In this document: piece after piece, positions 6,774 to 14,555 of the stretch
How positions within the stretch are numbered: position 1 is the first letter of the stretch
Layout: each line of letters starts with the position of its first letter
Assembly: GCA_024278345.1 (NCBI GenBank)
Contig: JAJRTK010000034.1
Span: 1-36,483, forward strand
Reading direction: 5' to 3'
Length of the DNA: 36,483 nt
From: a bacterium
Lineage (GTDB): Bacteria; CSSED10-310; JAJRTK01
Made by a program: the position numbers and the translations under genes
Notes under the pieces: model-generated
What the model was told of the DNA's origin: nothing
The model's input: the letters and a program-made list of their open reading frames with translations, nothing else
Databases searched by the model: none

Positions 6774-9236
6774 ATGGTTCTGGAATGCCCTCAATGCGAT
6801 ATGCTCGAACCTGACGGCGCGGAACTGTGCCCACGAGATGGATCTAGCTTGGAACCCCTCTTCGAAGGGACAGCCATTCTGGCAGGCAAGTATCAGCTCC
6901 TGCGACGGATGGGGCGGGGCGGGATGGGCGGCATTTACCAGGCATTCCATCTGGGGTTGAGAAAGATGTTCGCCCTGAAGCTCATCTTGCCCCAAAAGGC
7001 CACCGAGCAGTCATTTTTCGCAAGGTTCCGCGTGGAAGCCGAAGCCCTAGGCCGCCTGGAGCACCCAAATATTGTGGCGGTCACCGATTTTGGGATCGAA
7101 CAGCGGGGAGATGGGCTACCCTACCTGGTCATGGAGTATCTCACGGGGCAGGATCTGGCGACCCACTGTGAAGAGCATGGCCCCCTTTCGCCGGATGAGG
7201 CACTCCCAATCTTGGAGGCCATCGCTTCGGGAATCGATTACGCTCACCGGCAAGGCATCCTTCACCGCGACCTCAAGCCGCGAAACATCTTCCTTGCCCG
7301 CAATGAAGACGGAAAGATCACCGTTAAGATCCTGGATTTCGGCCTTGCGCGGATTATGGTGAGCCAAGGGGAGTTTCCGTGTCCGGCATCTTTCGGGATG
7401 GTGGAGGCGCCTTCGGGAGTTCTCCGTACCGCCAACCCAGACGACGAGACCATGACCATCGGTGCCGCACTTCAGGATCGGCTCTCGTCCGCGGGAGCGC
7501 CAATCAATGCAACCCCGTCGCGGGCAGTTTCATCACCTCCAGCCAGTACTGCGCCAGCCCGGGCAGGCTCCACGGACAACACGCTGGTTCTGCCTGAGGG
7601 CCTCGACACTCCGGATGATTCGGCATCGAGGGCGGCAAGCCCATGGGACCAGACGCAGGTTATTGCCGGCGCGGCAAACGCCAGCACGGCGGAGCCGCCC
7701 GGAATGGCCCGTAGACTTAGCGAAATGGGGCTGTCCGTGGGTTCGACGGAACGGCTAACCCAGATGGGAGCGGTGGTGGGAACGATCCGGTACACTCCGC
7801 CGGAAGTTCTTCAAAACCAAGATGCTACTCCTGCATCAGATATCTATTCTTTTGGAGTTCTGGCGTACGAGCTTCTGACCGGCCGGCCCCCCTTCGAAGG
7901 GAGCGTCATGGAAATTGCCGGGCAACACTTGCTGGAGTCCCCTCCCCGGCCTTCGGAAGTTGGGCACCACCTAGCGGAAGAATTGGATGAGACGATTCTC
8001 CGGCCCCTGGCAAAGGCTCCGGAAGAGAGGCCCCGGACGGCAAAAGTGGCTGTGGAGGAGATCGCCCTTGCCATGGTTGGCCTCCGGAGGCGGGAATGGC
8101 GGAGACACCAGATTCCTCGGCGCCTGGCGATGGCCGCGGCCATCGCCCTATTGGCGGTGGCCGCTTCTGGATGGGGACTGGGCAACGAGCTGTTCCATCG
8201 GCTGGAGAACATCACCCTTGACAGCCGTTTCCTTCAGACCCCATTGCGGGAGCCAGCACCAGGGTTCCTTTTGGTTTCTATCGATGACGAGGCGCTCCAA
8301 AGCCAGGATGACCCGCTTTCGGTCCGGGCCGAGGAAATCTGCTCGACATTGGCTCAGATCCTGGAAGCGGGAGCTCGCCACGTGGCCATCGACTTCTTTT
8401 TTCCCAAGTCGTGGTCTCGATCTGCCGCATTTCGGAGGCTCATTCTGAAGTACTCTGATTCCTTGACTCTGGCTTCCCTCTCCGGGGGAAATAACAAAGT
8501 GGTGGGTCCGGATTCCTTGTCACGCCTCTTGGCGGTGGCTCTCGGACCTGAGAAACTCCGTGGGCTCTTCGCATTCGTCAATCTTGACCATGACTCCGAT
8601 GGACTCATTCGCCGAGCCCGTCTGGGCTACGAGATCCTGGACGGGACGATCCATCCCACGTGGCCTGCCCACGCCGCGAAAAGCGTACAGGGGGAAGATG
8701 CCCTAAAAACCCCATCGACACAGCGTTTCCTCATCGATTACTCGGTGGATCCCAAGAAGCTCCCGCGAATTCCATGGAACAGCGTTTCCAAGCTTCTCCA
8801 AGCCAATCCGGAGCGTTTCAGGGACAAACTTGTGTTGTTCGGCGGGGATTTCACTGGATCGGGGGACATTTTTACGGTACCTCACCACCAGACCAGACCG
8901 TGGCAACTTCCAGGGCTGACCCTCCAAGCCCTTGCGGTGAGCACGATCTTGAAAGGATTTCCGGTCCACCACGCCAAGTTGTTTCCGGTACTGCTCGGCC
9001 TCGGGTTTTACTTGGCGGCCCTGACCGCGGTCATTCTCTGCCTTCGGCGGCTGTGGGCCGCCCTGGTCCTGGGAGCCGCGGGAATGAGCTACATATTCAT
9101 TGCATTCGCCGTCTTTCACAAGAGCCTCCTTCTGCTGCCCATCGTGATGCCCGTCACCGTTGCCACCGCCGCCGCCGGAGCAGCCTGGCTCCTTCGAAGG
9201 AGGCTCTCTCCCTTCCCAGCCCAAGGAGATGCTTAA
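6774..9236 (+). CDS. Membrane Ser/Thr kinase with N-terminal zinc ribbon and C-terminal CHASE2 sensor
   Basis: Eight hundred and twenty residues. A zinc-ribbon-like CPQC...CPRD (5-22) precedes the kinase: Gly loop GRGGMG (47-52), Lys69, HRD (164-166), DFG (188-190). The activation segment is interrupted by about 140 residues rich in Ser, Thr, Ala and Pro (about 195-335) before GTIRYTPPE; the usual APE reads PPE (342-344). After the kinase comes a membrane segment (about 445-465), then a periplasmic CHASE2 domain (LDSRF...VSIDDEAL...IDFFFPKSW), then three closely spaced hydrophobic segments at the C-terminus. CHASE2 is an extracytoplasmic sensor of unknown ligand, usually N-terminal to its output; here the order is reversed. 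The ATG at 6774 has AAAGG 9 bases upstream; a TTG at 6765 overlapping the lpxH stop is possible. It is probably cotranscribed with lpxH and with the FecR-domain gene that starts 3 bases after its stop. Confidence 0.9.
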   Translation: MVLECPQCDMLEPDGAELCPRDGSSLEPLFEGTAILAGKYQLLRRMGRGGMGGIYQAFHLGLRKMFALKLILPQKATEQSFFARFRVEAEALGRLEHPNIVAVTDFGIEQRGDGLPYLVMEYLTGQDLATHCEEHGPLSPDEALPILEAIASGIDYAHRQGILHRDLKPRNIFLARNEDGKITVKILDFGLARIMVSQGEFPCPASFGMVEAPSGVLRTANPDDETMTIGAALQDRLSSAGAPINATPSRAVSSPPASTAPARAGSTDNTLVLPEGLDTPDDSASRAASPWDQTQVIAGAANASTAEPPGMARRLSEMGLSVGSTERLTQMGAVVGTIRYTPPEVLQNQDATPASDIYSFGVLAYELLTGRPPFEGSVMEIAGQHLLESPPRPSEVGHHLAEELDETILRPLAKAPEERPRTAKVAVEEIALAMVGLRRREWRRHQIPRRLAMAAAIALLAVAASGWGLGNELFHRLENITLDSRFLQTPLREPAPGFLLVSIDDEALQSQDDPLSVRAEEICSTLAQILEAGARHVAIDFFFPKSWSRSAAFRRLILKYSDSLTLASLSGGNNKVVGPDSLSRLLAVALGPEKLRGLFAFVNLDHDSDGLIRRARLGYEILDGTIHPTWPAHAAKSVQGEDALKTPSTQRFLIDYSVDPKKLPRIPWNSVSKLLQANPERFRDKLVLFGGDFTGSGDIFTVPHHQTRPWQLPGLTLQALAVSTILKGFPVHHAKLFPVLLGLGFYLAALTAVILCLRRLWAALVLGAAGMSYIFIAFAVFHKSLLLLPIVMPVTVATAAAGAAWLLRRRLSPFPAQGDA

Positions 9237-9238
9237 CC

Positions 9239-10225
9239 ATGAAACGAAAGACGAGATTCCCAAAGATATTTCTGCTCCAGGAGTCACTTAGTTCATGTAC
9301 AGCGGCTCCCGTGTCGCGAACTCCGCGACGTGTCGTCAGGACTCTGGGGCTGCTCTTCTCTTGGTGTCTGACTCTGTTCTCCCCCTTCCATGCCGCGGCG
9401 CAAGAGCCCGTGGCCATCGTGACATCGCTCAAGGGTCCCGTCCAAATTCCGCATCGGGGGGAGGATCAAGAAAAGGCCAGCCTGGAGCTCTTCCAGGCGC
9501 TGGAACCAAGCTCGGTTCTGGAGCTGGCCCCCGAAGCCACGGTCATCCTGGCGTTCGTGGACGGTTCCCGTTACGAGATCCGGGGACCTGCCAAGGTGAC
9601 CATGGCGCAAAGTGGCCCGCGGAGAACTTTCGGCCGCGTCATGGAATTGACCAAGGTTTCACCGATCCCCGAGCTGCCAGCCATCGCGGTAGCGCAGAAT
9701 ACAGGATCCCATGGTGGTGCTATCTCTCTGTCCAGAAAGTTCAACGCAAACAAGAATCGATGCCCGGCAAGCTACGTGATAGCCTCGGCCCCGCGACTGC
9801 TTTTCTCCCCCATCGAGGGTGCAAAGGGGTATCTTGTCATCATCGAAGTCAACGATGAAACCCCTGCCTACCGGGGGGAAACCAAGACGACGGAGCTTGT
9901 GGTGCCGAAGGGAAAGCTCGATCCGGGAACCCATTACAAATGGCGTGTCGAGGCGATCTTCGAGTCTGGAGAAAAGAGGGCGGTCCGTGGGCCGTACCGG
10001 TTCTGGACCCTCCCGGCGAACCGCGTGGAAGCCCGCACCAAGCTTCTGAAATCGGTGGAAGGCATCGGTGATGCAAGCTCCTGGTCCCTTTTGGCGGCGA
10101 TTGACCGCCAACTGAATCTCCGTTTCGATGCGATCCACGATTTGCGGACCGCCCTGAAGCTCGATCCCGACAACAGGCAGTTCAAGAAAGCCCTGAAACT
10201 CCTGGAACAGCAAAGTCTGCGTTGA
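9239..10225 (+). CDS. Secreted FecR-domain protein paired with the CHASE2 kinase
   Basis: Three hundred and twenty-eight residues from the ATG at 9239, which has AAGGAG 10-15 bases upstream, inside the end of the kinase gene. The N-terminus is basic and then hydrophobic (about 33-53), ending in AAAQEP, so it looks like a long signal peptide or anchor. Residues about 55-115 have the FecR pattern (VTSLKGPVQI, then LAPEATVILAFVDGSRYEIRG). The middle region (about 185-265) contains a beta-rich, fibronectin-like segment with YKWRVEAIF, and the end has one TPR-like helix pair. FecR-domain and CHASE2 proteins often occur side by side in Proteobacteria and related phyla; the spacing here supports a functional pair acting in the periplasm. 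Longer upstream frames that run into the kinase gene are out-of-frame shadows. The function of the pair is not known. Confidence 0.8.
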   Translation: MKRKTRFPKIFLLQESLSSCTAAPVSRTPRRVVRTLGLLFSWCLTLFSPFHAAAQEPVAIVTSLKGPVQIPHRGEDQEKASLELFQALEPSSVLELAPEATVILAFVDGSRYEIRGPAKVTMAQSGPRRTFGRVMELTKVSPIPELPAIAVAQNTGSHGGAISLSRKFNANKNRCPASYVIASAPRLLFSPIEGAKGYLVIIEVNDETPAYRGETKTTELVVPKGKLDPGTHYKWRVEAIFESGEKRAVRGPYRFWTLPANRVEARTKLLKSVEGIGDASSWSLLAAIDRQLNLRFDAIHDLRTALKLDPDNRQFKKALKLLEQQSLR

Positions 10226-10290
10226 TCTGAGATCCGGCTTGCCCGGGAGGGAGGAAATTCGGCCGGCTTGGTTGGCGAGGAACGGGAGCG

Positions 10291-10332
10291 GATGCGAGTG
10301 GGCCGAGCGGAACACAACACAAGAAAAGAAAC
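10291..10332 (+). repeat. Dispersed repeat family R, copy R2
   Basis: In the 287-bp gap between the FecR-domain gene and the LolA-like gene. It reads GATGCGAGTGGGCCGAGCGG and then AACACAACACAAGAAAAGAA, matching the core of family R in plus orientation. The part ATGCGAGTGG is shared with copies R3 and R5. The rest of the gap (10333-10512) shows no clear hairpin or gene. Confidence 0.7.
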
Positions 10333-10512
10333 TTCCAGACGATGGGTTTTGGAGGTTTGGGGGAGAGGATTCGGGGAACTTTTGCACGATTCGCGGAGTG
10401 GGGAGAGTGAACGTCGGGAAACCGCAATCAATCCGACCATCGGCTTTTCCATTGAAGGGTCCGCGGAATGTGTGGTTTCCGCGTGATGCACCCCCCATGG
10501 AGGAAGAAGACG

Positions 10513-11385
10513 ATGTCGAAGCACTCACTCCGCTACCTGGTTCTGGGACTGGTTCTCCTGGCACCCTTGGCCCACGCCGAAACACTGGACGAGGTCCTGG
10601 CGAAGAATTACGAGGCCCGAGGCGGTCTTGAGAAAATCAGGGCGCTCAACACGGTTCGGGTTGAAGGCAAAATGGTCATGGGCGGAATGATGGAGGCGCC
10701 CTTCACGCTGCTTTGGAAGCGACCGAACAAGATCCGGATCGATTTCGTTTTCCAGGGCAAGACGGGTAGCCAGGCCTACGACGGCGAGACGGCCTGGATG
10801 TACATACCGTTCATGGGAAAGGCCACGGCCGAGCTCATGGGCGAAGACGAGCGGAAGGCTATCGAGGATCAGTCGGATTTTGACGGGGCCCTGGTGGATT
10901 ACGCGGAAAAGGGGCACAAGGTAGAGTATCTTGGCATCGAAGAGATCGATGGAACCGAAGCCCACAAGCTGAAGCTCATCAAGAAGAGCGGTGAAGAGAT
11001 TCTTCTCTACCTGGATGGCGAGTACTACTTGGAGATCAAGTCGGTAAGCCGCCGGACGATCCGCGGGCAAGAGGTGGAAATCGAGAGCGTAATGGGTGAC
11101 TACAAAGATGTGAAGGGCCTGATGATCGCGCATTCGGTGGAGATCAAGCGCGTAGGCATGCCTCAGGGCCAGATGATGACCCTGCAAAAGATTGTCCCCA
11201 ATGTGGAAATCGACGACTCGAAGTTTGTCATGCCCAAAGAGGAGGCTGCGAAAGATCCGGACGAAGCGGCACCAAGCGATGAGGGCCACAAGGGGCAGGT
11301 GAAGAGGGAAGAAAAGGAGGGCGAATCGGATAAACCGGCTGGCAAGAAGGGTTCCGAAACCCCAATAACCGACGACGGGGAGTGA
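10513..11385 (+). CDS. Outer-membrane lipoprotein-sorting-like (LolA/LolB fold) periplasmic protein
   Basis: Two hundred and ninety residues with a signal peptide (hydrophobic 8-19, cleavage after AHA at 20-22). The mature part opens with TLDEVLAKNYEARGGLEKI, a common opening of the uncharacterised LolA-like family annotated as outer membrane lipoprotein-sorting proteins, and continues with alternating beta strands (GKMVMGGMMEAPFTLLWKRP, YDGETAWMYIP, YLDGEYYLEIK). Such proteins have a lipid-binding half-barrel; the real cargo of this subgroup is unknown. The last 50 residues are a charged low-complexity tail. The ATG at 10513 has GGAGG about 11 bases upstream; an upstream in-frame start at 10468 would place the signal peptide internally. 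The propeller gene follows after 9 bases, so the two are likely one operon. Confidence 0.82.
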   Translation: MSKHSLRYLVLGLVLLAPLAHAETLDEVLAKNYEARGGLEKIRALNTVRVEGKMVMGGMMEAPFTLLWKRPNKIRIDFVFQGKTGSQAYDGETAWMYIPFMGKATAELMGEDERKAIEDQSDFDGALVDYAEKGHKVEYLGIEEIDGTEAHKLKLIKKSGEEILLYLDGEYYLEIKSVSRRTIRGQEVEIESVMGDYKDVKGLMIAHSVEIKRVGMPQGQMMTLQKIVPNVEIDDSKFVMPKEEAAKDPDEAAPSDEGHKGQVKREEKEGESDKPAGKKGSETPITDDGE

Positions 11386-11394
11386 GGCGACGCC

Positions 11395-14300
11395 ATGAGA
11401 CACCTTTCCAAGATGACGAGCTTGTGTCTGGCCGCGGTTACGGTTTTGCTTTGCTGGAACGGGGTTGAGGCCGGCACTAGGATTGATTCGAACACTTTCG
11501 GCGCGCTCCGGGCGCGGGCCATAGGCCCCGCCGTGATGAGCGGCCGTATAAGTGCCCTGGACGCAGTCCAGGAAAAGAGCCTGACGATCTATGTGGGCGC
11601 CGCCACGGGGGGCGTCTGGAAATCCATCGACAGTGGGACAACGTTTAAGCCGATCTTCGATGAGTACACGCAATCCATCGGCGCAATCCGGATCGATCCG
11701 GGGGATCCCAAAACCGTCTGGGTAGGAACCGGCGAATCCTGGACGAGGAACAGCACGTCGGTGGGCACGGGTCTTTACAAGAGTACGGATGGCGGCAGGT
11801 CCTGGAAGCTCACGGGCCTTGAAAAATCGGAGCGGATCGCCGATATTCTCGTATCGCCGACTGACGGTAATATCGTCTACGTCTGCGCGACGGGGAGGCT
11901 TTGGAGCTCCGGCGGGGAGAGGGGTGTCTACAAGACAATCGATGGCGGCAAAAGCTGGGAAGCGGTGCTCACGGTGGATGGAGAGACCGGCTGCGCCGAC
12001 ATCTCCATGGACGCGAAACAACCGGACACTCTATTTGCGGCCACGTGGCAATTCCGTCGGCAACCTTGGACTTTTTCATCGGGAGGCCCCGGCAGCGGCC
12101 TTTACAAGACCACGGACGGCGGGAAAAACTGGAAGCCCGTGACCCAAGGGCTTCCGGAGGGTGAGCTGGGGCGCATCGCGGTAGCAGTCGCTCCTTCGGA
12201 CCCCAAGATTGTGTATGCCACCGTGGAAGCGAAGGATACGGCGCTTTACCGGTCGGAAGATGGAGGGGAGAGCTGGGCGAAAGTGAACTCCTCGTTCCTG
12301 GTCCGGGCGCGGCCCTTCTATTTTTCGGTGCTGACGGTGGATCCTACCGATTCTGACATCCTGTACAAGCCAAGCCTCATGCTGGGGATCAGCACCGACG
12401 GCGGAAAGTCCTTCAACTCGATGTTCTCCGGCGGTTTCGGAGGGGCAGTTCATCCCGATCACCACGCTCTTTGGGTTAACCCAAGCGACCCGCGGCTCGT
12501 CTTGTTGGGTACGGATGGGGGCCTCTACATTTCGCGAGACCAGGGGCACCACTTCCAACATGTACGTTCGCTTCCGGTCTCCCAATTCTACCGGGTGAGC
12601 TACGACATGGACTACCCGTACAACGTCTATGGCGGACTCCAGGACAACGGGTCGTGGCGGGGACCATCGGCTTCGGGAGGCGGTATCGAGAACCGGGACT
12701 GGGAGAACGTGGGTTTCGGTGATGGCTTCTACGTTTGGAAAGATCCCGGAGATCCGGAGCTCCTCTATTCAGAGTATCAAGGGGGTGAGATCCAACGGTT
12801 GAACCTCACCACAGGTGAGTACAAGGAGATTAAGCCTTACCCCGCGGCGGGTGAGCCCAAGTACCGGTTTCACTGGAACGCGCCTATCATCGTTTCACGG
12901 CACTACGATGGGACACTCTACTTTGGCGCCCAGAAGCTCCTTCGCACGATGGATCGCGGCGAGAGCTGGGAGGAGCTGTCCGGGGACCTGACCACCAACG
13001 ACCCCGACAAGCTGAAGCAGGAGGAGTCTGGCGGTCTGACCATCGATAACTCGACGGCGGAGAACCATTGCACCATCTACACCATCAGCGAATCGCCCCT
13101 GGATCCGGCACTGCTCTGGGTGGGCACGGACGACGGCAATCTCCAGGTAACCAGAAACGGCGGCAAGAGCTGGACGAACGTCATCAAGAATGTTCCCGGG
13201 CTACCACCCAACACCTGGGTAACGGGCGTCGATGCCAGCAACCATGACCGCGGCACTGCCTACATCACTTTCGACGGGCATAGAACCGGCGATATGGAGA
13301 CCTACGTCTACCGCACCACGGATTATGGAGAGAGCTTCAGCACCCTGACGACCGACCAGATCGAGGGTTACGCGTTGGTGATCCGCGAGGATCTCCAAAA
13401 TCGGGAGCTTCTCTTTCTGGGAACGGAATTCGGACTGTACATCTCCCTGGATGGTGGCGCCAACTGGGCTCGTTTCAAAGGGGACCTGCCGAAGGTGGGC
13501 GTCCGGGATCTAGCGATTCATCCCAGGGAAAACGACCTGATCATTGGGACCCATGGCCGCGGCATCTTCATCCTGGACGACCTGACGCCGATCCGCTCCT
13601 TGACGTCGCAGATCCTTGGGTCGAAAGTGGCACTTCTTCCGGCGCGGCCCGCGATCCAGCGGCTCTCTGGCGGTGGCCAGGGCTGGCCGGGTGGCGATGA
13701 ATTCGTGGGCCGCAATCCACGGGCGGCCGTAGCCATTACTTACTACCTCAAGCGACGCCACATCTTCGGTGACCTGAAGTTGGAGATTTACTCTCCGGAT
13801 GGCGAGCTCCTCAAGACATTGCCAGGCGGCAAGCAGAAAGGGATCAACCGAGTCTACTGGCCCATGCGCCTGGAGCCCCCGAAGATCGCTCCCGCCAGTT
13901 CGCTGGTTCCGGCCTTCGCTGGCCCCCGCGTGGCGGAAGGCAGTTACCGGATCAAGCTCATCAAGGGAAAGAAGAGCTACGAAGCGGAGTATGAAGTGAG
14001 GGCCGATCCGCGATCACCTCATTCTCCTGAAGAGCGGCGGCTTCAGTACGAGACGTCCATGAATCTCTACAGGATGCTCGAACGTCTTACCTACCGCGTC
14101 GATTCGCTGGTCGATCTTCGGGATCAGGCGAATGCCCGCGCCGAAGGTCTTCCCAAGGAAAGCGGCCTCCGGAAACAGCTCTCGGGCTATGCCAAAGAGC
14201 TGGACGACTTCCGAGCCAGTATCGTGGCGACTAGCGACGCCGGGTGGCTTTCCGGAGAAGAAAAACTACGGGAGCGACTGGGCGCCTTGTACGGCGGTGT

Positions 14301-14499
14301 TGTGGGCTACGACGGGAAGCCCAGTAGATCTCAGCTCGATCGGATGGTGGTTCTGGAAGCCCAGCTGGCCAAAGCTGAGAAGGCGCACGCGACACTGACC
14401 GGCTCGCCGGTGGAAGAATTGAACAACTCCTTGGCATCGGGTGGGCTTGAGCCTCTCCGACTCATGAGGCAGGAAGACTGGAAAAAGGAAAAGTCCTAA
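11395..14499 (+). CDS. Secreted VPS10/sortilin-type BNR-repeat beta-propeller protein
   Basis: One thousand and thirty-four residues with a signal peptide (about 1-26, ending VEAG). The first two thirds contain many sialidase/BNR Asp-box motifs of the form S-x-D-x-G-x-x-W, for example STDGGRSW, TIDGGKSW, TTDGGKNW, SEDGGESW, SRDQGHHF and SLDGGANW. The opening (RARAIGPAVMSGRISAL) is typical of the large family annotated as VPS10-domain glycosyl hydrolases in Acidobacteriota and Gemmatimonadota. The C-terminal third has a beta-sandwich-like part and then a helical region (about 860-1020). No catalytic residues for glycoside hydrolysis can be assigned, and the name should not be read as proof of that activity. 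GAGG lies about 8 bases before the ATG. A strong terminator follows within 6 bases of the stop. Confidence 0.88.
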   Translation: MRHLSKMTSLCLAAVTVLLCWNGVEAGTRIDSNTFGALRARAIGPAVMSGRISALDAVQEKSLTIYVGAATGGVWKSIDSGTTFKPIFDEYTQSIGAIRIDPGDPKTVWVGTGESWTRNSTSVGTGLYKSTDGGRSWKLTGLEKSERIADILVSPTDGNIVYVCATGRLWSSGGERGVYKTIDGGKSWEAVLTVDGETGCADISMDAKQPDTLFAATWQFRRQPWTFSSGGPGSGLYKTTDGGKNWKPVTQGLPEGELGRIAVAVAPSDPKIVYATVEAKDTALYRSEDGGESWAKVNSSFLVRARPFYFSVLTVDPTDSDILYKPSLMLGISTDGGKSFNSMFSGGFGGAVHPDHHALWVNPSDPRLVLLGTDGGLYISRDQGHHFQHVRSLPVSQFYRVSYDMDYPYNVYGGLQDNGSWRGPSASGGGIENRDWENVGFGDGFYVWKDPGDPELLYSEYQGGEIQRLNLTTGEYKEIKPYPAAGEPKYRFHWNAPIIVSRHYDGTLYFGAQKLLRTMDRGESWEELSGDLTTNDPDKLKQEESGGLTIDNSTAENHCTIYTISESPLDPALLWVGTDDGNLQVTRNGGKSWTNVIKNVPGLPPNTWVTGVDASNHDRGTAYITFDGHRTGDMETYVYRTTDYGESFSTLTTDQIEGYALVIREDLQNRELLFLGTEFGLYISLDGGANWARFKGDLPKVGVRDLAIHPRENDLIIGTHGRGIFILDDLTPIRSLTSQILGSKVALLPARPAIQRLSGGGQGWPGGDEFVGRNPRAAVAITYYLKRRHIFGDLKLEIYSPDGELLKTLPGGKQKGINRVYWPMRLEPPKIAPASSLVPAFAGPRVAEGSYRIKLIKGKKSYEAEYEVRADPRSPHSPEERRLQYETSMNLYRMLERLTYRVDSLVDLRDQANARAEGLPKESGLRKQLSGYAKELDDFRASIVATSDAGWLSGEEKLRERLGALYGGVVGYDGKPSRSQLDRMVVLEAQLAKAEKAHATLTGSPVEELNNSLASGGLEPLRLMRQEDWKKEKS

Positions 14500-14504
14500 C
14501 CTGT

Positions 14505-14534
14505 AAAAGGGGCGGTTCGTGAACCGCCCCTTTT
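14505..14534. terminator. Bidirectional intrinsic terminator between convergent genes
   Basis: A perfect 14-bp inverted repeat, AAAAGGGGCGGTTC / GAACCGCCCCTTTT, has only GT between the arms (an effective loop would open a few more pairs). The GC-rich stem with an A run before and a T run after works in both directions. It lies 5 bases after the stop of the propeller gene and about 21 bases past the stop of the minus-strand cytochrome gene. Confidence 0.93.
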
Positions 14535-14555
14535 GATGGTTAGAGGCTCTAGAAA

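Noticed and set aside
8660-9238. Upstream extension of the FecR-domain protein
   Set aside because: It runs out of frame through the kinase gene and would place the signal-like segment in the middle of the protein; the ATG at 9239 has a proper ribosome-binding site.
10525-12021. A 498-codon minus-strand frame
   Set aside because: It lies antisense to the LolA-like and propeller genes, has no recognisable domain or ribosome-binding site, and reflects GC-rich codon bias.
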